This document shows positions 52,933 to 62,454 of a stretch of 64,000 bases of DNA, in pieces. The stretch is from Oscillospiraceae bacterium (GTDB lineage: Bacteria > Bacillota > Clostridia > Oscillospirales > Oscillospiraceae). The notes under the pieces were generated by a model. That model searched no databases and had not been told where the DNA came from. It saw only the letters and a list, made by a program, of their open reading frames with translations. Within the stretch, counting starts at the first letter, position 1; every line of letters begins with the position of its first letter. The position numbers were made by a program, and so were the translations under genes. The stretch spans positions 1 through 64,000 of the forward strand of contig CACYHB010000001.1 of NCBI GenBank assembly GCA_902774015.1, read 5' to 3'.

Positions 52933-53556
52933 ATGAAAGACAGAAAAGGCTTTTATTCTGATTACGTAAAAAGACCGCTGGACTTCGTCCTCTCTTCCGC
53001 AGCCCTGGTATTGCTAAGTCCGGTCATGGGAATAACGGCGATTCTTGTAGCTAAAAAACTGGGCAGACCCGTTCTCTTCACGCAGGAGAGACCGGGAAAG
53101 GACGGCAAGATTTTCCGACTCTTCAAATTCCGGTCCATGACGGATGCCCGCGATGAAAATGGCGAGCTTTTACCGGATGAAGAGCGGCTTACGGCTTTTG
53201 GGAAGAAGCTCCGGGAATCCTCATTGGATGAGCTTCCGGAACTGTTGAATATCATGAGAGGGGATATGGCAATCGTCGGTCCCCGACCGCTCCTGGTGAA
53301 ATATCTTCCTCTTTACAGTGAAGAGCAACGGCATAGACATGATGTTCGTCCGGGCTTAACTGGGCTTGCTCAGATTAACGGTCGGAATGCGATTTCCTGG
53401 ACACAGAAGTTCATTTACGACGTGGAGTATGTGAATCATATCAGTTTCCTTGGCGATGTGAAAATTATCCTTGCGACGGTCAAAGCTGTGCTGAAGCGCG
53501 AGGGTATCAACTCTGGCACCAGTGAAACTGTGGAAGATTTTGACGGAACAAATTGA
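52933..53556 (+). CDS. phosphoglycosyl transferase (PglC/WcaJ-type initiating enzyme)
   Basis: 207 aa, the short monotopic PglC form. One reentrant hydrophobic segment (about 15-38), FKFRSMTDARDENGELLPDE with the catalytic DE pair in LRESSLDELPELLNIMRGDM, VGPRPLLVKYLPLYSEEQ and RPGLTGLAQINGRNAISW. It moves a sugar phosphate to undecaprenyl phosphate and so starts repeat-unit assembly. Its place after the dehydratase and aminotransferase genes suggests an amino-dideoxy sugar as first sugar. Confidence 0.95.
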   Translation: MKDRKGFYSDYVKRPLDFVLSSAALVLLSPVMGITAILVAKKLGRPVLFTQERPGKDGKIFRLFKFRSMTDARDENGELLPDEERLTAFGKKLRESSLDELPELLNIMRGDMAIVGPRPLLVKYLPLYSEEQRHRHDVRPGLTGLAQINGRNAISWTQKFIYDVEYVNHISFLGDVKIILATVKAVLKREGINSGTSETVEDFDGTN

Positions 53557-53565
53557 GGTTTTTGC

Positions 53566-54747
53566 ATGGCAGAGACAGATTTGAAGAGAGAGACTCCGTA
53601 TTTTGAGATTGATAAAACCATGCTTGAGCGGGGCTTGAATCTTATGAAAGCCGCGCTGGAAAAGAACTGGAATCACTATTTGATCGGATATTCCTATAAA
53701 ACCAATGCATTGCCGTGGGTGATCTCTTTCTTTCGTGACAAGGGCTGCTGTGCGGAAGTTGTATCGGAATCAGAATACAGACTGGGACAGTTGATCGGTG
53801 TTGAAAAGTCCGGGTTTATATATAATGGCCCGATTAAGACAAAGGCAAGTTTTCAGCAAGCGCTCATTGACGGATGCATTGTCAATATCGATTCGCAGCA
53901 GGAGATAGAATGGCTGAAAGAACTCCGGGATTACAAAGGAAGAATCGGCCTTCGTGTGAATTATGATATTGAACGGGACTGCCCGGGGCAGTCCCAGTGC
54001 GGCTCTGAAGGCGGCCGTTTCGGTTTCTGCTATGAAAACGGGGAACTAGAAAAAGCACTGTGTGCAGTGCAGGAGTCCGGTCACAGGATAGACGGTTTAC
54101 ATCTCCACGTCAGTTCCAAAACGCGCAGCGTGGACATCTATCGTTCAATTTGCCGCGTTTCCTGTGAAATAGCCCGGCGTTTCAATCTGGAACTCTCATT
54201 TATCGACATAGGCGGAGGCTTTTTCGGCGGCCTGCCGGGCAAACCTTCTTTTGACGAGTACTTCAAAGCTTGTGCAGAGATTCTGGGCGGCACGTTTACT
54301 CCGGAAAAAACGGCGCTTATCGTGGAGCCGGGTATGGCGTTGATCGGGCCGCCGATCCGATATGTTTCCTCTGTCATTGATATTAAGGACACACAGTACG
54401 GAAGGTTTGTCGTCACGGATGGAAGCAGAACCGGTATTGACCCGTTAATGAAAAAGCGCTCCTATTATTGGAACAGAATTGGCGTTTCGGATCGAAGGAT
54501 AATGGATAAACAAGTGATTTGCGGCTATACATGCATGGAAGCTGACCGCTTGTTTACAGCAGTCGATACAGAAGAATTCCTGATCGGCGACAAAATCGTA
54601 TACGATAAAGTCGGGGCATATACCATGTGCCTCTCACCATTGTTTATTCAGTATTTTCCCGCTGTATATGTGAAAGACGGCAATGAGATAACGCTGGTGC
54701 GTCATCCATGGACTGCGGAGATGTATATTCAGGGGAGCGTAGAATAG
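53566..54747 (+). CDS. fold-type III PLP decarboxylase (DAP/ornithine decarboxylase-like)
   Basis: 393 aa. PLP lysine in YSYKTNALPWV, glycine-rich phosphate loop IDIGGGFFGG, VEPGMALIG, and the second-subunit Cys loop CGYTCMEADRL, which stands in for the CGPxCES motif of diaminopimelate decarboxylase. Such enzymes remove the alpha-carboxylate of a basic amino acid. The lysA pathway is not nearby, and the gene sits among glycan genes, 2 bp before an ATP-grasp gene. A role in making an amine or amino-acid substituent of the polymer is inference. Confidence 0.8.
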   Translation: MAETDLKRETPYFEIDKTMLERGLNLMKAALEKNWNHYLIGYSYKTNALPWVISFFRDKGCCAEVVSESEYRLGQLIGVEKSGFIYNGPIKTKASFQQALIDGCIVNIDSQQEIEWLKELRDYKGRIGLRVNYDIERDCPGQSQCGSEGGRFGFCYENGELEKALCAVQESGHRIDGLHLHVSSKTRSVDIYRSICRVSCEIARRFNLELSFIDIGGGFFGGLPGKPSFDEYFKACAEILGGTFTPEKTALIVEPGMALIGPPIRYVSSVIDIKDTQYGRFVVTDGSRTGIDPLMKKRSYYWNRIGVSDRRIMDKQVICGYTCMEADRLFTAVDTEEFLIGDKIVYDKVGAYTMCLSPLFIQYFPAVYVKDGNEITLVRHPWTAEMYIQGSVE

Positions 54748-54749
54748 TT

Positions 54750-55709
54750 ATGCTAAATATGTTGATGCTGAGTGTGGGAACAAGAAACAAAATCATTCAG
54801 TATTTTAAGCAGACAATCCGGGATGATGGCTGTGTTGTTGCAACCGATATGTCGGAGCTTGCACCAGCTGTTTATGAAGCGGACAGGCACTATCTTGTCC
54901 CTCCCTGGCGCACTGAGGGATATTTGGATATTTTGCTTGATATTTGCAGAGCCGAGAAAATCAACGCTGTAATGTCGCTGATCGATCCGGAACTCGGCTT
55001 TCTGGCTGAGCATGAGGAAGAGTTCCGAAAGATCGGCGTCTCAGTGATCGGTTCCCCGGCTGAACTCTGTGATCTTGCGCTTGATAAGATGAAAATGTAT
55101 GAGTGGCTTCACACTCACGGATATCATTGCGCCAGGAGCTACTCCTCTCTGGAAGCGTTTTTCGACGATTATCAGAAGGGGCTTGTTTCCTTTCCCGTGT
55201 TTGTAAAACCCATCAAGGGCAGCGCCTCCATTTCAATCAGAAAAGTACCTGACGCTGAGACTCTCTCGCTTCTGTTCCGTTCCCATAATGGGCTTATGAT
55301 ACAGGAGATGATGACAGGCCAGGAGATTGGAGTGGACTGTTACATCGATATGATCAGTGGAGAGCCTGTTTCCATTTTTGCCAAGAAAAAGATTCTGATG
55401 CGTGCCGGAGAGACGGACAAGGCTGTGAGCTTTAAGGATGACCGGCTGTTTGCCCTTATAGAGAGGTTTACGCTCGAATGCGGGTGGCGCGGGCAAATCG
55501 ATATCGACCTTTTTGACAATAATGGCGAGTATTATATTTCCGAGGTCAATCCGCGTTTTGGAGGAGGATATCCGCATGCATTTGAATGCGGATGCAATCA
55601 TATGCAGTTGATCAAAAACAACGTCGAAGGAAAAATTAACAGGAAAAACATAGGTGCATACAAAGAAGGCATCTACATGATGAAGTATGTTGAGGTGCTT
55701 GTGAAGTGA
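54750..55709 (+). CDS. ATP-grasp ligase
   Basis: 319 aa. N-terminal pre-ATP-grasp fold (MLMLSVGTRNKIIQYFKQ), then the ATP-grasp domain: lysine in FPVFVKPIKGSASISIRKV, LMIQEMMTGQEIGVDCYIDM, and metal-binding DIDLFDNNGEYYISEVNPRFGGGYP. The enzyme class joins a carboxylate to an amine through an acyl phosphate. Together with the adjoining decarboxylase it could attach an amine to a uronic acid, or an amino acid to a sugar amine. Substrates unknown. AGGGGAG supports ATG 54750. Confidence 0.85.
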   Translation: MLNMLMLSVGTRNKIIQYFKQTIRDDGCVVATDMSELAPAVYEADRHYLVPPWRTEGYLDILLDICRAEKINAVMSLIDPELGFLAEHEEEFRKIGVSVIGSPAELCDLALDKMKMYEWLHTHGYHCARSYSSLEAFFDDYQKGLVSFPVFVKPIKGSASISIRKVPDAETLSLLFRSHNGLMIQEMMTGQEIGVDCYIDMISGEPVSIFAKKKILMRAGETDKAVSFKDDRLFALIERFTLECGWRGQIDIDLFDNNGEYYISEVNPRFGGGYPHAFECGCNHMQLIKNNVEGKINRKNIGAYKEGIYMMKYVEVLVK

Positions 55710-55749
55710 GCCTGCAGCAGCCAAGGTACAGAAATCGGGAGATTCGCAC

Positions 55750-56997
55750 TTGAAGAAAAAAGTTTGGATTCTTAACCACTATGCCTGTGACACTTTCTTT
55801 GACCATGGCGGCAGGCATTATGCGCTAGGAAAATATCTCAGAAGAGCCGGATATGAGCCGGTCATCTTCTGCAGCAATACTGTTCATGGGAAGAACACCC
55901 TATATTTTGATACTGACGAACTGCTGCATGAGCACATGGCCGAGGATATTGATGTCCCTTATGTTTTCGTGAGAGCGCGTCCCTACCGGGGAAACGGAAA
56001 GCAGCGCCTTCTGAATATGTGGGATTTCTACTGTAATTGCAGACAAGCAGCCAGAATCTACGCTGAAAAGAATGGAAAGCCGGACGTGATCTACGCGTCT
56101 TCCGTTCATCCGCTGACTTTGCTTGCAGGCATCCAGCTTGCCCGACGCTACGGAGTTAAGTGCATCTGTGAAGTCAGAGATTTGTGGCCCGAGAGCCTTG
56201 TTGCCTATGGGATCGCGGGCAAAGCCCACCCTGCAGTCATTTTGCTCCGCTGCCTTGAAAAATGGGTATATAAGCATTCAGATGCGGTCGTTTTTACGAT
56301 GGAGGGTGCTTATGACTATATTCGTGATCAGGGATGGGAACATGATGTCCCATGCAGTAAAGTGTTCTTTATCAATAACGGGGTAGATCTGGAGGTTTTT
56401 GACCGGAACCGGAATTCCTATACCGTTGATGATGCAGACTTGGCAAATCCTGAGATCCGCAGCGTTGTTTATACCGGCTCCATTCGCAAAGTGAACGGAC
56501 TGGGATCACTTCTTGACGTTGCCAAATGCGTAAAAGATCCGAGCATAAGATTCCTGATCTGGGGCGATGGCGACGAACTTGAAATGCTGAAGCAGCGGCT
56601 TAAGGACGAAAAGATCGAAAACGTTGTTTTCAAAGGCAGAGTGGAAAAGCAGTTTATCCCGTTCATTACATCTTGCGCTGCGCTGAACTATGCGCACAAC
56701 ACGCCATCTTCACTATTTAAATACGGGATCAGCTTTAATAAACTATTTGATTATATGGCAGCCGGAAAACCTGTTTTCTGTGATTTCCAGTATCCGCATA
56801 ATCCAGTGATTGAAAGCGGATCCGGCATTGATACTGACGGACATGATTATGCGAGTACCGCTTCTGCAATTGAGTCGATCGTTCATCTCGAACCATCTGA
56901 GTATGAAAGATACAGTGTCAACGCAAGGAAAGCGGCGCAAGCTTATGATTATTCCGTGTTGACGGAAAAGTTTATCCGGCTGTTCGAAACCTTATAA
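55750..56997 (+). CDS. GT4-family glycosyltransferase (WcaI/WbuB-like)
   Basis: 415 aa, GT-B. N-terminal ILNHYACDTFFDHGGRHYAL, the CEVRDLWPESLVAYG segment typical of the WcaI/WbuB group, donor domain SVVYTGSIRKVNGLGSLLDV and a C-terminal FNKLFDYMAAGKPVFCDF motif. TTG start at 55750 with GGGAG 8 nt upstream. It adds a sugar to the lipid-linked chain on the cytoplasmic face. Confidence 0.9.
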   Translation: MKKKVWILNHYACDTFFDHGGRHYALGKYLRRAGYEPVIFCSNTVHGKNTLYFDTDELLHEHMAEDIDVPYVFVRARPYRGNGKQRLLNMWDFYCNCRQAARIYAEKNGKPDVIYASSVHPLTLLAGIQLARRYGVKCICEVRDLWPESLVAYGIAGKAHPAVILLRCLEKWVYKHSDAVVFTMEGAYDYIRDQGWEHDVPCSKVFFINNGVDLEVFDRNRNSYTVDDADLANPEIRSVVYTGSIRKVNGLGSLLDVAKCVKDPSIRFLIWGDGDELEMLKQRLKDEKIENVVFKGRVEKQFIPFITSCAALNYAHNTPSSLFKYGISFNKLFDYMAAGKPVFCDFQYPHNPVIESGSGIDTDGHDYASTASAIESIVHLEPSEYERYSVNARKAAQAYDYSVLTEKFIRLFETL

Positions 56998-57055
56998 ACA
57001 AGACATGTTTGTCAGTGAACGAATAATTGTGCACTGAGGGGGCGGAGGAAAGAAA

Positions 57056-58024
57056 ATGCATAGAAAGATCAGAATTGGCGTCGCCGGAGCAGGCAAGATG
57101 GGCGTCAATCACATTCGCATTGTCAGTGAACTTAACAGCCAGTTTGAATTCGAAGGGATTTTTGATCCTGACCCAGCGACTAAGAAAATAGCCGATACGT
57201 ACGGAATCAGTTACTTCTCTTCCTATGAAGAGATGCTGGATAGTGTAGAAGCTGTTATTATAGCCAGCCCCAGTTCTCTTCACTATAAAATGGCATTGCA
57301 GGCGGCAGAAAAAGGTGTGCACGCGCTGGTAGAGAAACCGATGGCTGAAAGCGTGGAAGAGGTTGACGCGATCCAGCAGGCTTTCCGGCAGAGAAACCTG
57401 GTCTTAGCTGTCAGCTGCGTTGAGCGATTCAGCCCTGTAATTCGCGTCCTTTCCGAACTCGTGAAGGAGGAAGAGATTCTCGCAGTCGAGGTTCATCGCT
57501 GCAGTCCGTACGATCCTCGTATTTTTGATGTGGATGTAGTTTCTGATCTCATGATTCATGATGTTGATATCGTCTGTAATGCGATCATGGATGAGGAACC
57601 CCTTGAGATTGAAGCCTATGGAATGAATGTTTTTTCTGATTCTTTTGCGGACTATGCACATGCTGTCATGGGATTCTCTCACGGGGTGAGAGCATTCATT
57701 ACATCCAGCCGGGCAACACAGGATAAGATTCGTATGCTTTGCATCCATGCCAAAGAGGCGTATATTGAGGCGGATATGCTGAACAAAACCATTACGGTTA
57801 AGCGCGGCATCAGGTATGTACAGGATGCGCCGCACATCAGTTACAAGCAGTATAATCTTACAGAGCAGATTGTTGTCCCAAATAAGGAACCTTTGAAAGA
57901 GGACATTTATAACTTCGGTCTTGCTGTCGCCGGCAAGCCGGCATTTCTTGTTGAGGGGGAACAAATCCTCAGGGATATGAGAACCCTGGACCGTGTACAC
58001 ACGAGTATTTACGAAAAGTGGTAA
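57056..58024 (+). CDS. Gfo/Idh/MocA oxidoreductase (possible WbpB-type 3-dehydrogenase)
   Basis: 322 aa. Rossmann GVAGAGKMGVNHIRIV, the family VEKPMAESVEEVD with its conserved Lys, and a C-terminal substrate domain (ERFSPVIRVLSEL, DLMIHDVDIVCNAI). The genes that follow are an acetyltransferase and an aminotransferase of the WbpD and WbpE kinds, so a role as 3-dehydrogenase of UDP-GlcNAc uronic acid is likely from context. SD GGAGGAAAG. Confidence 0.88.
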   Translation: MHRKIRIGVAGAGKMGVNHIRIVSELNSQFEFEGIFDPDPATKKIADTYGISYFSSYEEMLDSVEAVIIASPSSLHYKMALQAAEKGVHALVEKPMAESVEEVDAIQQAFRQRNLVLAVSCVERFSPVIRVLSELVKEEEILAVEVHRCSPYDPRIFDVDVVSDLMIHDVDIVCNAIMDEEPLEIEAYGMNVFSDSFADYAHAVMGFSHGVRAFITSSRATQDKIRMLCIHAKEAYIEADMLNKTITVKRGIRYVQDAPHISYKQYNLTEQIVVPNKEPLKEDIYNFGLAVAGKPAFLVEGEQILRDMRTLDRVHTSIYEKW

Positions 58025-58062
58025 AACATACCGCTCGCATTTAATTCAGTTGGAGAAAAGCT

Positions 58063-58632
58063 ATGGAAAAAGACTATTATGTTCACCCAAGCAGTTATAT
58101 TGATGAAGATGTAGAAATCGGAGAAGGAACCAAAATCTGGTATTTTTCTCACGTTCAGAGTGGAGCGAGGATCGGCAGATACTGCAACCTCGGGCAGAAT
58201 GTCAATGTCGCCAACCGCGTAAGAATCGGCGATCATGTAAAGATTCAGAACAATGTTTCTGTTTATGAAGGCGTGGAATTGGAGGATTATGTTTTCTGTG
58301 GACCCTCCTGCGTTTTCACAAACGATCTTACGCCAAAATGCCTCAACCCTAAAGGACCGGCGGGGTATCTGAAGACGCTGGTGAAATATGGCGCGAGCAT
58401 TGGCGCGAATGCGACTATAGTCTGCGGGCATACGATTGGAAAGCATGCCATGATTGCGGCCGGCGCTGTCGTAACCAAAAATGTGAAGGATCACGCGCTT
58501 ATGGCCGGCGTCCCCGCGAAGAGAATTGCGTGGGTCTGCCAGTGCGGAGGAATCATGAGGGGAGAACTGAATTGCCCGGAATGCGGCAGACGGTATGTCG
58601 AGACAGAAGCCGGCTTGGCCGAAAAAGACTAA
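58063..58632 (+). CDS. left-handed beta-helix N-acetyltransferase (WbpD-like)
   Basis: 189 aa. Hexapeptide repeats (about 10-155) include VEIGEGTKIWYFSHVQSGA, the active-site region NLGQNVNVANRVRIGDHVK, and ASIGANATIVCGHTIGKHAM. A C-terminal zinc ribbon follows (WVCQCGGIM..LNCPECGRRY), seen in WbpD relatives. It transfers acetyl from acetyl-CoA to the C3 amine of a UDP-sugar, according to context. It is directly followed by the partner aminotransferase. Confidence 0.9.
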   Translation: MEKDYYVHPSSYIDEDVEIGEGTKIWYFSHVQSGARIGRYCNLGQNVNVANRVRIGDHVKIQNNVSVYEGVELEDYVFCGPSCVFTNDLTPKCLNPKGPAGYLKTLVKYGASIGANATIVCGHTIGKHAMIAAGAVVTKNVKDHALMAGVPAKRIAWVCQCGGIMRGELNCPECGRRYVETEAGLAEKD

Positions 58633-58652
58633 AGACAGGAGAGAAACCAATT

Positions 58653-59774
58653 ATGCAGTTTATTGATCTTGACAAGCAATACAATCTGATTAGGGAGGAT
58701 CTGAACCAGCGCTTTCAGGCCATTTTGGAGAGCAAACAGTTTATTATGGGGCCGGCGGTTACAGAAATGGAGGAGCGCCTGGCAGAATACTGCGGCAGAA
58801 AATATTGCCTTTCCTGTGCCAGCGGTACAGATGCTCTGGCCATTCCGCTGATGGCATACGAACTAAAAAAAGAGGATGCGGTATTCGTTCCATCCTTTAC
58901 TTTTTTTGCTTCTGCTGAAAGTGTAGTGCTCGCTGGCGGCACTCCTGTTTTCGTCGATGTGGACGAGACCTATAATATTGACACCGACAGCCTTTCTACC
59001 GCGATTGAGCGCGTCATCGCGGAGGGAAAGCTGAATCCGAGAGGTATCATACCGGTCGACCTTTTTGGCCGCAGCGCAAACTATCGGAAAGTGCTTCCCA
59101 TTGCCGAAAAATATGGGCTGTTTGTTCTTGAGGATGCGGCACAAGGTTTTGGCGGAAGCCTGGATGGGAAGAAGAATGGCGCTTTCGGCCAGGTGTCTGC
59201 AACCTCTTTCTTCCCTGCAAAGCCTCTCGGCTGCTACGGAGACGGCGGTGCTATTTTCACGGACGACGAGGATCTGTTCGAGCTTATGAAATCCATCCGT
59301 GTACATGGACATGGCAGTGATAAATATGATAATGTCCGGATCGGACTGAACGGGCGTATGGATACTATGCAGGCTGCGGTTATCCTTTCCAAACTGCCCC
59401 TGTTTGAACGAGAGCTCCAATTGCGCCAGGAAGTAGCAGACGCCTATTCGGAACAGCTTAAGGGCTTCTTTGATTTGCCGGTTTCTGAGGATGGATTTTT
59501 CTCATCCTGGGCGCAGTATACGATCCGTGCAAAGGATGAGGCGCATAGAAGCCGCATTATGGAAAGCATGAAAGAGAAGGGGATTCCTCTCATGATCTAT
59601 TATCCCATCCCTCTTCATATGCAGACTGCGTTCCAGTATCTTGGATATAAGGCGAAGGACCTTCCGTTCTGTGCAGCGGTCTCCAGGCAGGTGTTCAGTG
59701 TTCCAATGTATCCTTACCTGGATAAACAGGAGATTGTTCATATCTGCGACTGCCTGAAGCAGGCTGCGGAATGA
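58653..59774 (+). CDS. DegT-family aminotransferase (WbpE-like)
   Basis: 373 aa. MQFIDLDKQYNLIREDLNQR start as in WbpE and relatives, CASGTDALAIPLMA, EDAAQGFGGSLDGKKNGAFG and the PLP lysine in TSFFPAKPLGCYGDGGAIFT. Predicted to aminate C3 of UDP-3-keto-GlcNAc uronic acid using glutamate. The start is ATG 58653 with AGGAGAG; the in-frame sequence upstream belongs to the acetyltransferase gene. Confidence 0.93.
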   Translation: MQFIDLDKQYNLIREDLNQRFQAILESKQFIMGPAVTEMEERLAEYCGRKYCLSCASGTDALAIPLMAYELKKEDAVFVPSFTFFASAESVVLAGGTPVFVDVDETYNIDTDSLSTAIERVIAEGKLNPRGIIPVDLFGRSANYRKVLPIAEKYGLFVLEDAAQGFGGSLDGKKNGAFGQVSATSFFPAKPLGCYGDGGAIFTDDEDLFELMKSIRVHGHGSDKYDNVRIGLNGRMDTMQAAVILSKLPLFERELQLRQEVADAYSEQLKGFFDLPVSEDGFFSSWAQYTIRAKDEAHRSRIMESMKEKGIPLMIYYPIPLHMQTAFQYLGYKAKDLPFCAAVSRQVFSVPMYPYLDKQEIVHICDCLKQAAE

Positions 59775-59837
59775 TGCCCATTTTGAGAACCTGCGTAAAG
59801 CATATTTGACCATTCACTTTCTTGTTAGGCGGCACAT

Positions 59838-61289
59838 ATGGCAGACAGTATCAACCGCACAACCAATCTTGAAGCGTTTTTTAAAGGAAGCACAATTCTG
59901 ATCATCAGCAATATCTGCTTAAAAGCGATCAATTTTTTTCTGCTTCCTTTATACACCTCATATTTGACGCCGAGTATGCTTGGCGTATCAGATTCAGTCA
60001 CCACATTTATCGGGTTCCTGCTTCCGCTGCTTACAATGGGGCTGGATTCTGCATACAGTGCTTTTTATTTTGAGAAAGAAGACCCTCAGCGCGGAAACAA
60101 AGTCTTCAGTACGCTTGGTATTGTTTTCCTTTTCATAGGACTCGTTCCTCTTTTGGCTTTCCCCGCAGCTTCGCCGCTCTCGCGCCTTGTTTTCCACTCG
60201 CAGGAGTACGAACTGATCGTAAAGCTTGCTCTGGTTTCGGTCAGCTTTAACTTATGGTATTTGCCCTTCTCTCTTGAGCTTCGCCTTCAGAACCGGATGG
60301 CAGCATTCGGATTTGTGAATGTTGTATCCTCATTGCTCATGATCCTTTTGAACGTGCTGTTCGTCACGTTTATGCATCTGGGAGAGATGTCGCTCGTGCT
60401 GAGCACTATGCTGGTGCATGCAGCTCAAACTTTGCTCTATGCTGCGTTTGTGAGGAAATTGCCGAAGCTGCAGGAAGCAGATCAAAGCCTTTTTCGCAGC
60501 ATGATGCGCTTCTCCTTTCCGCTGATTCCTATGACACTGATGAACTGGGTTCTAACTCTGTCCGATAGATCGGTAATCCTATATTTCTTGGGTAACAGCT
60601 ATGTTGGACTTTATGGAATTGGAACCCGGTTTACCACGATGGCAAATGTAGTGATTTCTGCCGTGTCTACGGCATATACGACTTTTGCGTTCAGCAATGT
60701 TGAGAATCACGACGCAAAAAAGCAATATTTCTATGTGTTCAATGTGATGTCGTTGATGCTGCTGTTTGTTGCGTTTTCCGTCTCTATGTTCAGCAAAGAA
60801 ATCATTACGGTCATGACACACAAGGACACATACCTGGAATCATATCGGGCGCTTCGCGACCTGATGTTTGCCCAAAGCCTTTACGGAATGTCGACTCTCG
60901 TCGGCTACGGCATATATTTTCGTAAAAAAACGCAGTATTCCCTCGCAGCAGTATCAGCTGCCGCTGTTGTTAATCTAATTCTGAATATTTTGCTTATTCC
61001 AAAATACGGTTATTCGGTGGCTGCTTCCACTACGCTGATAGGCTACCTTGTTCAGCTGGTCATTACCTATTGGGCTTCCGAAAAGCTGTATCCATGTGAC
61101 TATGGCATGAAGACGATCGCGCCGCTTACCGTGACGCTGTGGCTGTTAAGCGTCATCCTTCAGGAGTGTACGCTTCTGCTGCGTTGCGGTGTTTGGCTGG
61201 CCTGTGTTATGGCTGCAATCGTCCTTTTCCGCAAGATCCTTTGGTTTATGTTTCGATTTGTTGCTTCTGTGATTGCTCGCAAGCGTTAA
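59838..61289 (+). CDS. Wzx-type polysaccharide flippase (MOP superfamily)
   Basis: 483 aa, 13-14 predicted TM helices. Typical first helices (GSTILIISNICLKAINFFLL, YLTPSMLGVSDSVTTFIGFL), middle MNWVLTLSDRSVILYFLGNS, and YSVAASTTLIGYLVQLVITYW at the end. It moves undecaprenyl-linked repeat units to the outer face, before polymerisation. Confidence 0.92.
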   Translation: MADSINRTTNLEAFFKGSTILIISNICLKAINFFLLPLYTSYLTPSMLGVSDSVTTFIGFLLPLLTMGLDSAYSAFYFEKEDPQRGNKVFSTLGIVFLFIGLVPLLAFPAASPLSRLVFHSQEYELIVKLALVSVSFNLWYLPFSLELRLQNRMAAFGFVNVVSSLLMILLNVLFVTFMHLGEMSLVLSTMLVHAAQTLLYAAFVRKLPKLQEADQSLFRSMMRFSFPLIPMTLMNWVLTLSDRSVILYFLGNSYVGLYGIGTRFTTMANVVISAVSTAYTTFAFSNVENHDAKKQYFYVFNVMSLMLLFVAFSVSMFSKEIITVMTHKDTYLESYRALRDLMFAQSLYGMSTLVGYGIYFRKKTQYSLAAVSAAAVVNLILNILLIPKYGYSVAASTTLIGYLVQLVITYWASEKLYPCDYGMKTIAPLTVTLWLLSVILQECTLLLRCGVWLACVMAAIVLFRKILWFMFRFVASVIARKR

Positions 61290-61304
61290 TGGAGTAGCCA
61301 ATAA

Positions 61305-62423
61305 ATGAAAGACAAGAAGATCCTATATATCACATTTACCAATCTTAATGCAACAGCTTCAACCGGGTCTGAGCTTCGCCCGCAGAAAATGTTGACTGCT
61401 TTTCAGGAGAATTCTTCGGATGTTCGGTATCTTACAGGTGTCCAGAACGATTACAGAGCTCGCAAGAAGGCATATAAGACCGCAATCACATGGCTGAAGG
61501 ATTGGAAGCCGGATCTTTGTTACATCGAGCCGCCTTCAGGGCCGCTGTTTTTTCCTTGTGACAGGCGTTTGATTCGAAAACTGTATGCGCTTCATGTGCC
61601 GATCGGGCTGTTCTACCGCGATGCTTATTGGCGTTTTTCAAAGCTGATCGAAGACCCCGGCGATCATAAAAGCCTCCTTGCTGCCTTGAAAAACAGACTG
61701 ATATATTTTATGCAGAAGAGAGACTTGCGCCTGTATTATAAATGCTGCAAGCAGATCTATTTCCCCACGGCTCTCATGTCAAGCTATTTTGACTGTGCGC
61801 AGGCAGACGCTCTGCCTCCCGGGTGCACTTGCGGCATCAATGTGCCAGCGCCACACAACAGTGTGCCGGAGGCGATCTATGTCGGCGGGGCCACGGAACG
61901 TTACGGAATGCCATTGCTGCTCTCTGCCGGGCAGATTGTCAATCAGGAAGGTCTGAAACTGATCATACATGCTGTCTGCCAGGAACAAGCTTGGAAAACG
62001 TTTCTGGAGACACATCCCCAGTATGATTGTCCCATTCCCTGGCTTGAAGTACACCATCTCAATGCAGGGGAACGTCTGGACCGCCTTTACGGTGAATGCG
62101 ATTTCGCAGTAATCCCGCTTGTGAAAAACACATACCATGATTTTGCGTTTCCGGTGAAACTTGCTGAGTACTTGTCCCATCTGCTTCCAGTCGTTTCGAC
62201 TGACTGTACAGAAACCAGGGCGTTTATCGAACAATATGAGATTGGTCTGGTAGCGGAAGCATCACCGTTGCCTTTCGCAGCAGCGCTATCTCAGATGGCA
62301 GAGAATGAGCAGCTGCGTGCTGATATTCGGTTGCGAAGCATCAGCGCAAGAGAAAACAATCTTTGGGTCAAGAGAGCAAGCAAAGTGATCCGGGACTTGA
62401 CAGGGGACGATTGCACTGATTAA
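61305..62423 (+). CDS. GT4-like glycosyltransferase
   Basis: 372 aa, GT-B. N-terminal ILYITFTNLNATASTGSELR, a middle part rich in Cys and Tyr (RLYYKCCKQIYFPT), donor half EAIYVGGATERYGMP and the C-terminal YHDFAFPVKLAEYLSHLLPVV with the E/K donor-contact region. More divergent than the GT4 at 55750. Next to flippase and polymerase genes. Confidence 0.8.
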   Translation: MKDKKILYITFTNLNATASTGSELRPQKMLTAFQENSSDVRYLTGVQNDYRARKKAYKTAITWLKDWKPDLCYIEPPSGPLFFPCDRRLIRKLYALHVPIGLFYRDAYWRFSKLIEDPGDHKSLLAALKNRLIYFMQKRDLRLYYKCCKQIYFPTALMSSYFDCAQADALPPGCTCGINVPAPHNSVPEAIYVGGATERYGMPLLLSAGQIVNQEGLKLIIHAVCQEQAWKTFLETHPQYDCPIPWLEVHHLNAGERLDRLYGECDFAVIPLVKNTYHDFAFPVKLAEYLSHLLPVVSTDCTETRAFIEQYEIGLVAEASPLPFAAALSQMAENEQLRADIRLRSISARENNLWVKRASKVIRDLTGDDCTD

Positions 62424-62454
62424 TTCAAAGGGGATAAAGAGCTTTTATATCAGA

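Noticed and set aside
53566-54747. Assignment of the PLP enzyme as lysA (diaminopimelate decarboxylase)
   Set aside because: The Cys loop is CGYTCMEAD rather than the CGPxCESGD type, and the context is glycan synthesis, so the specific name is not supported.
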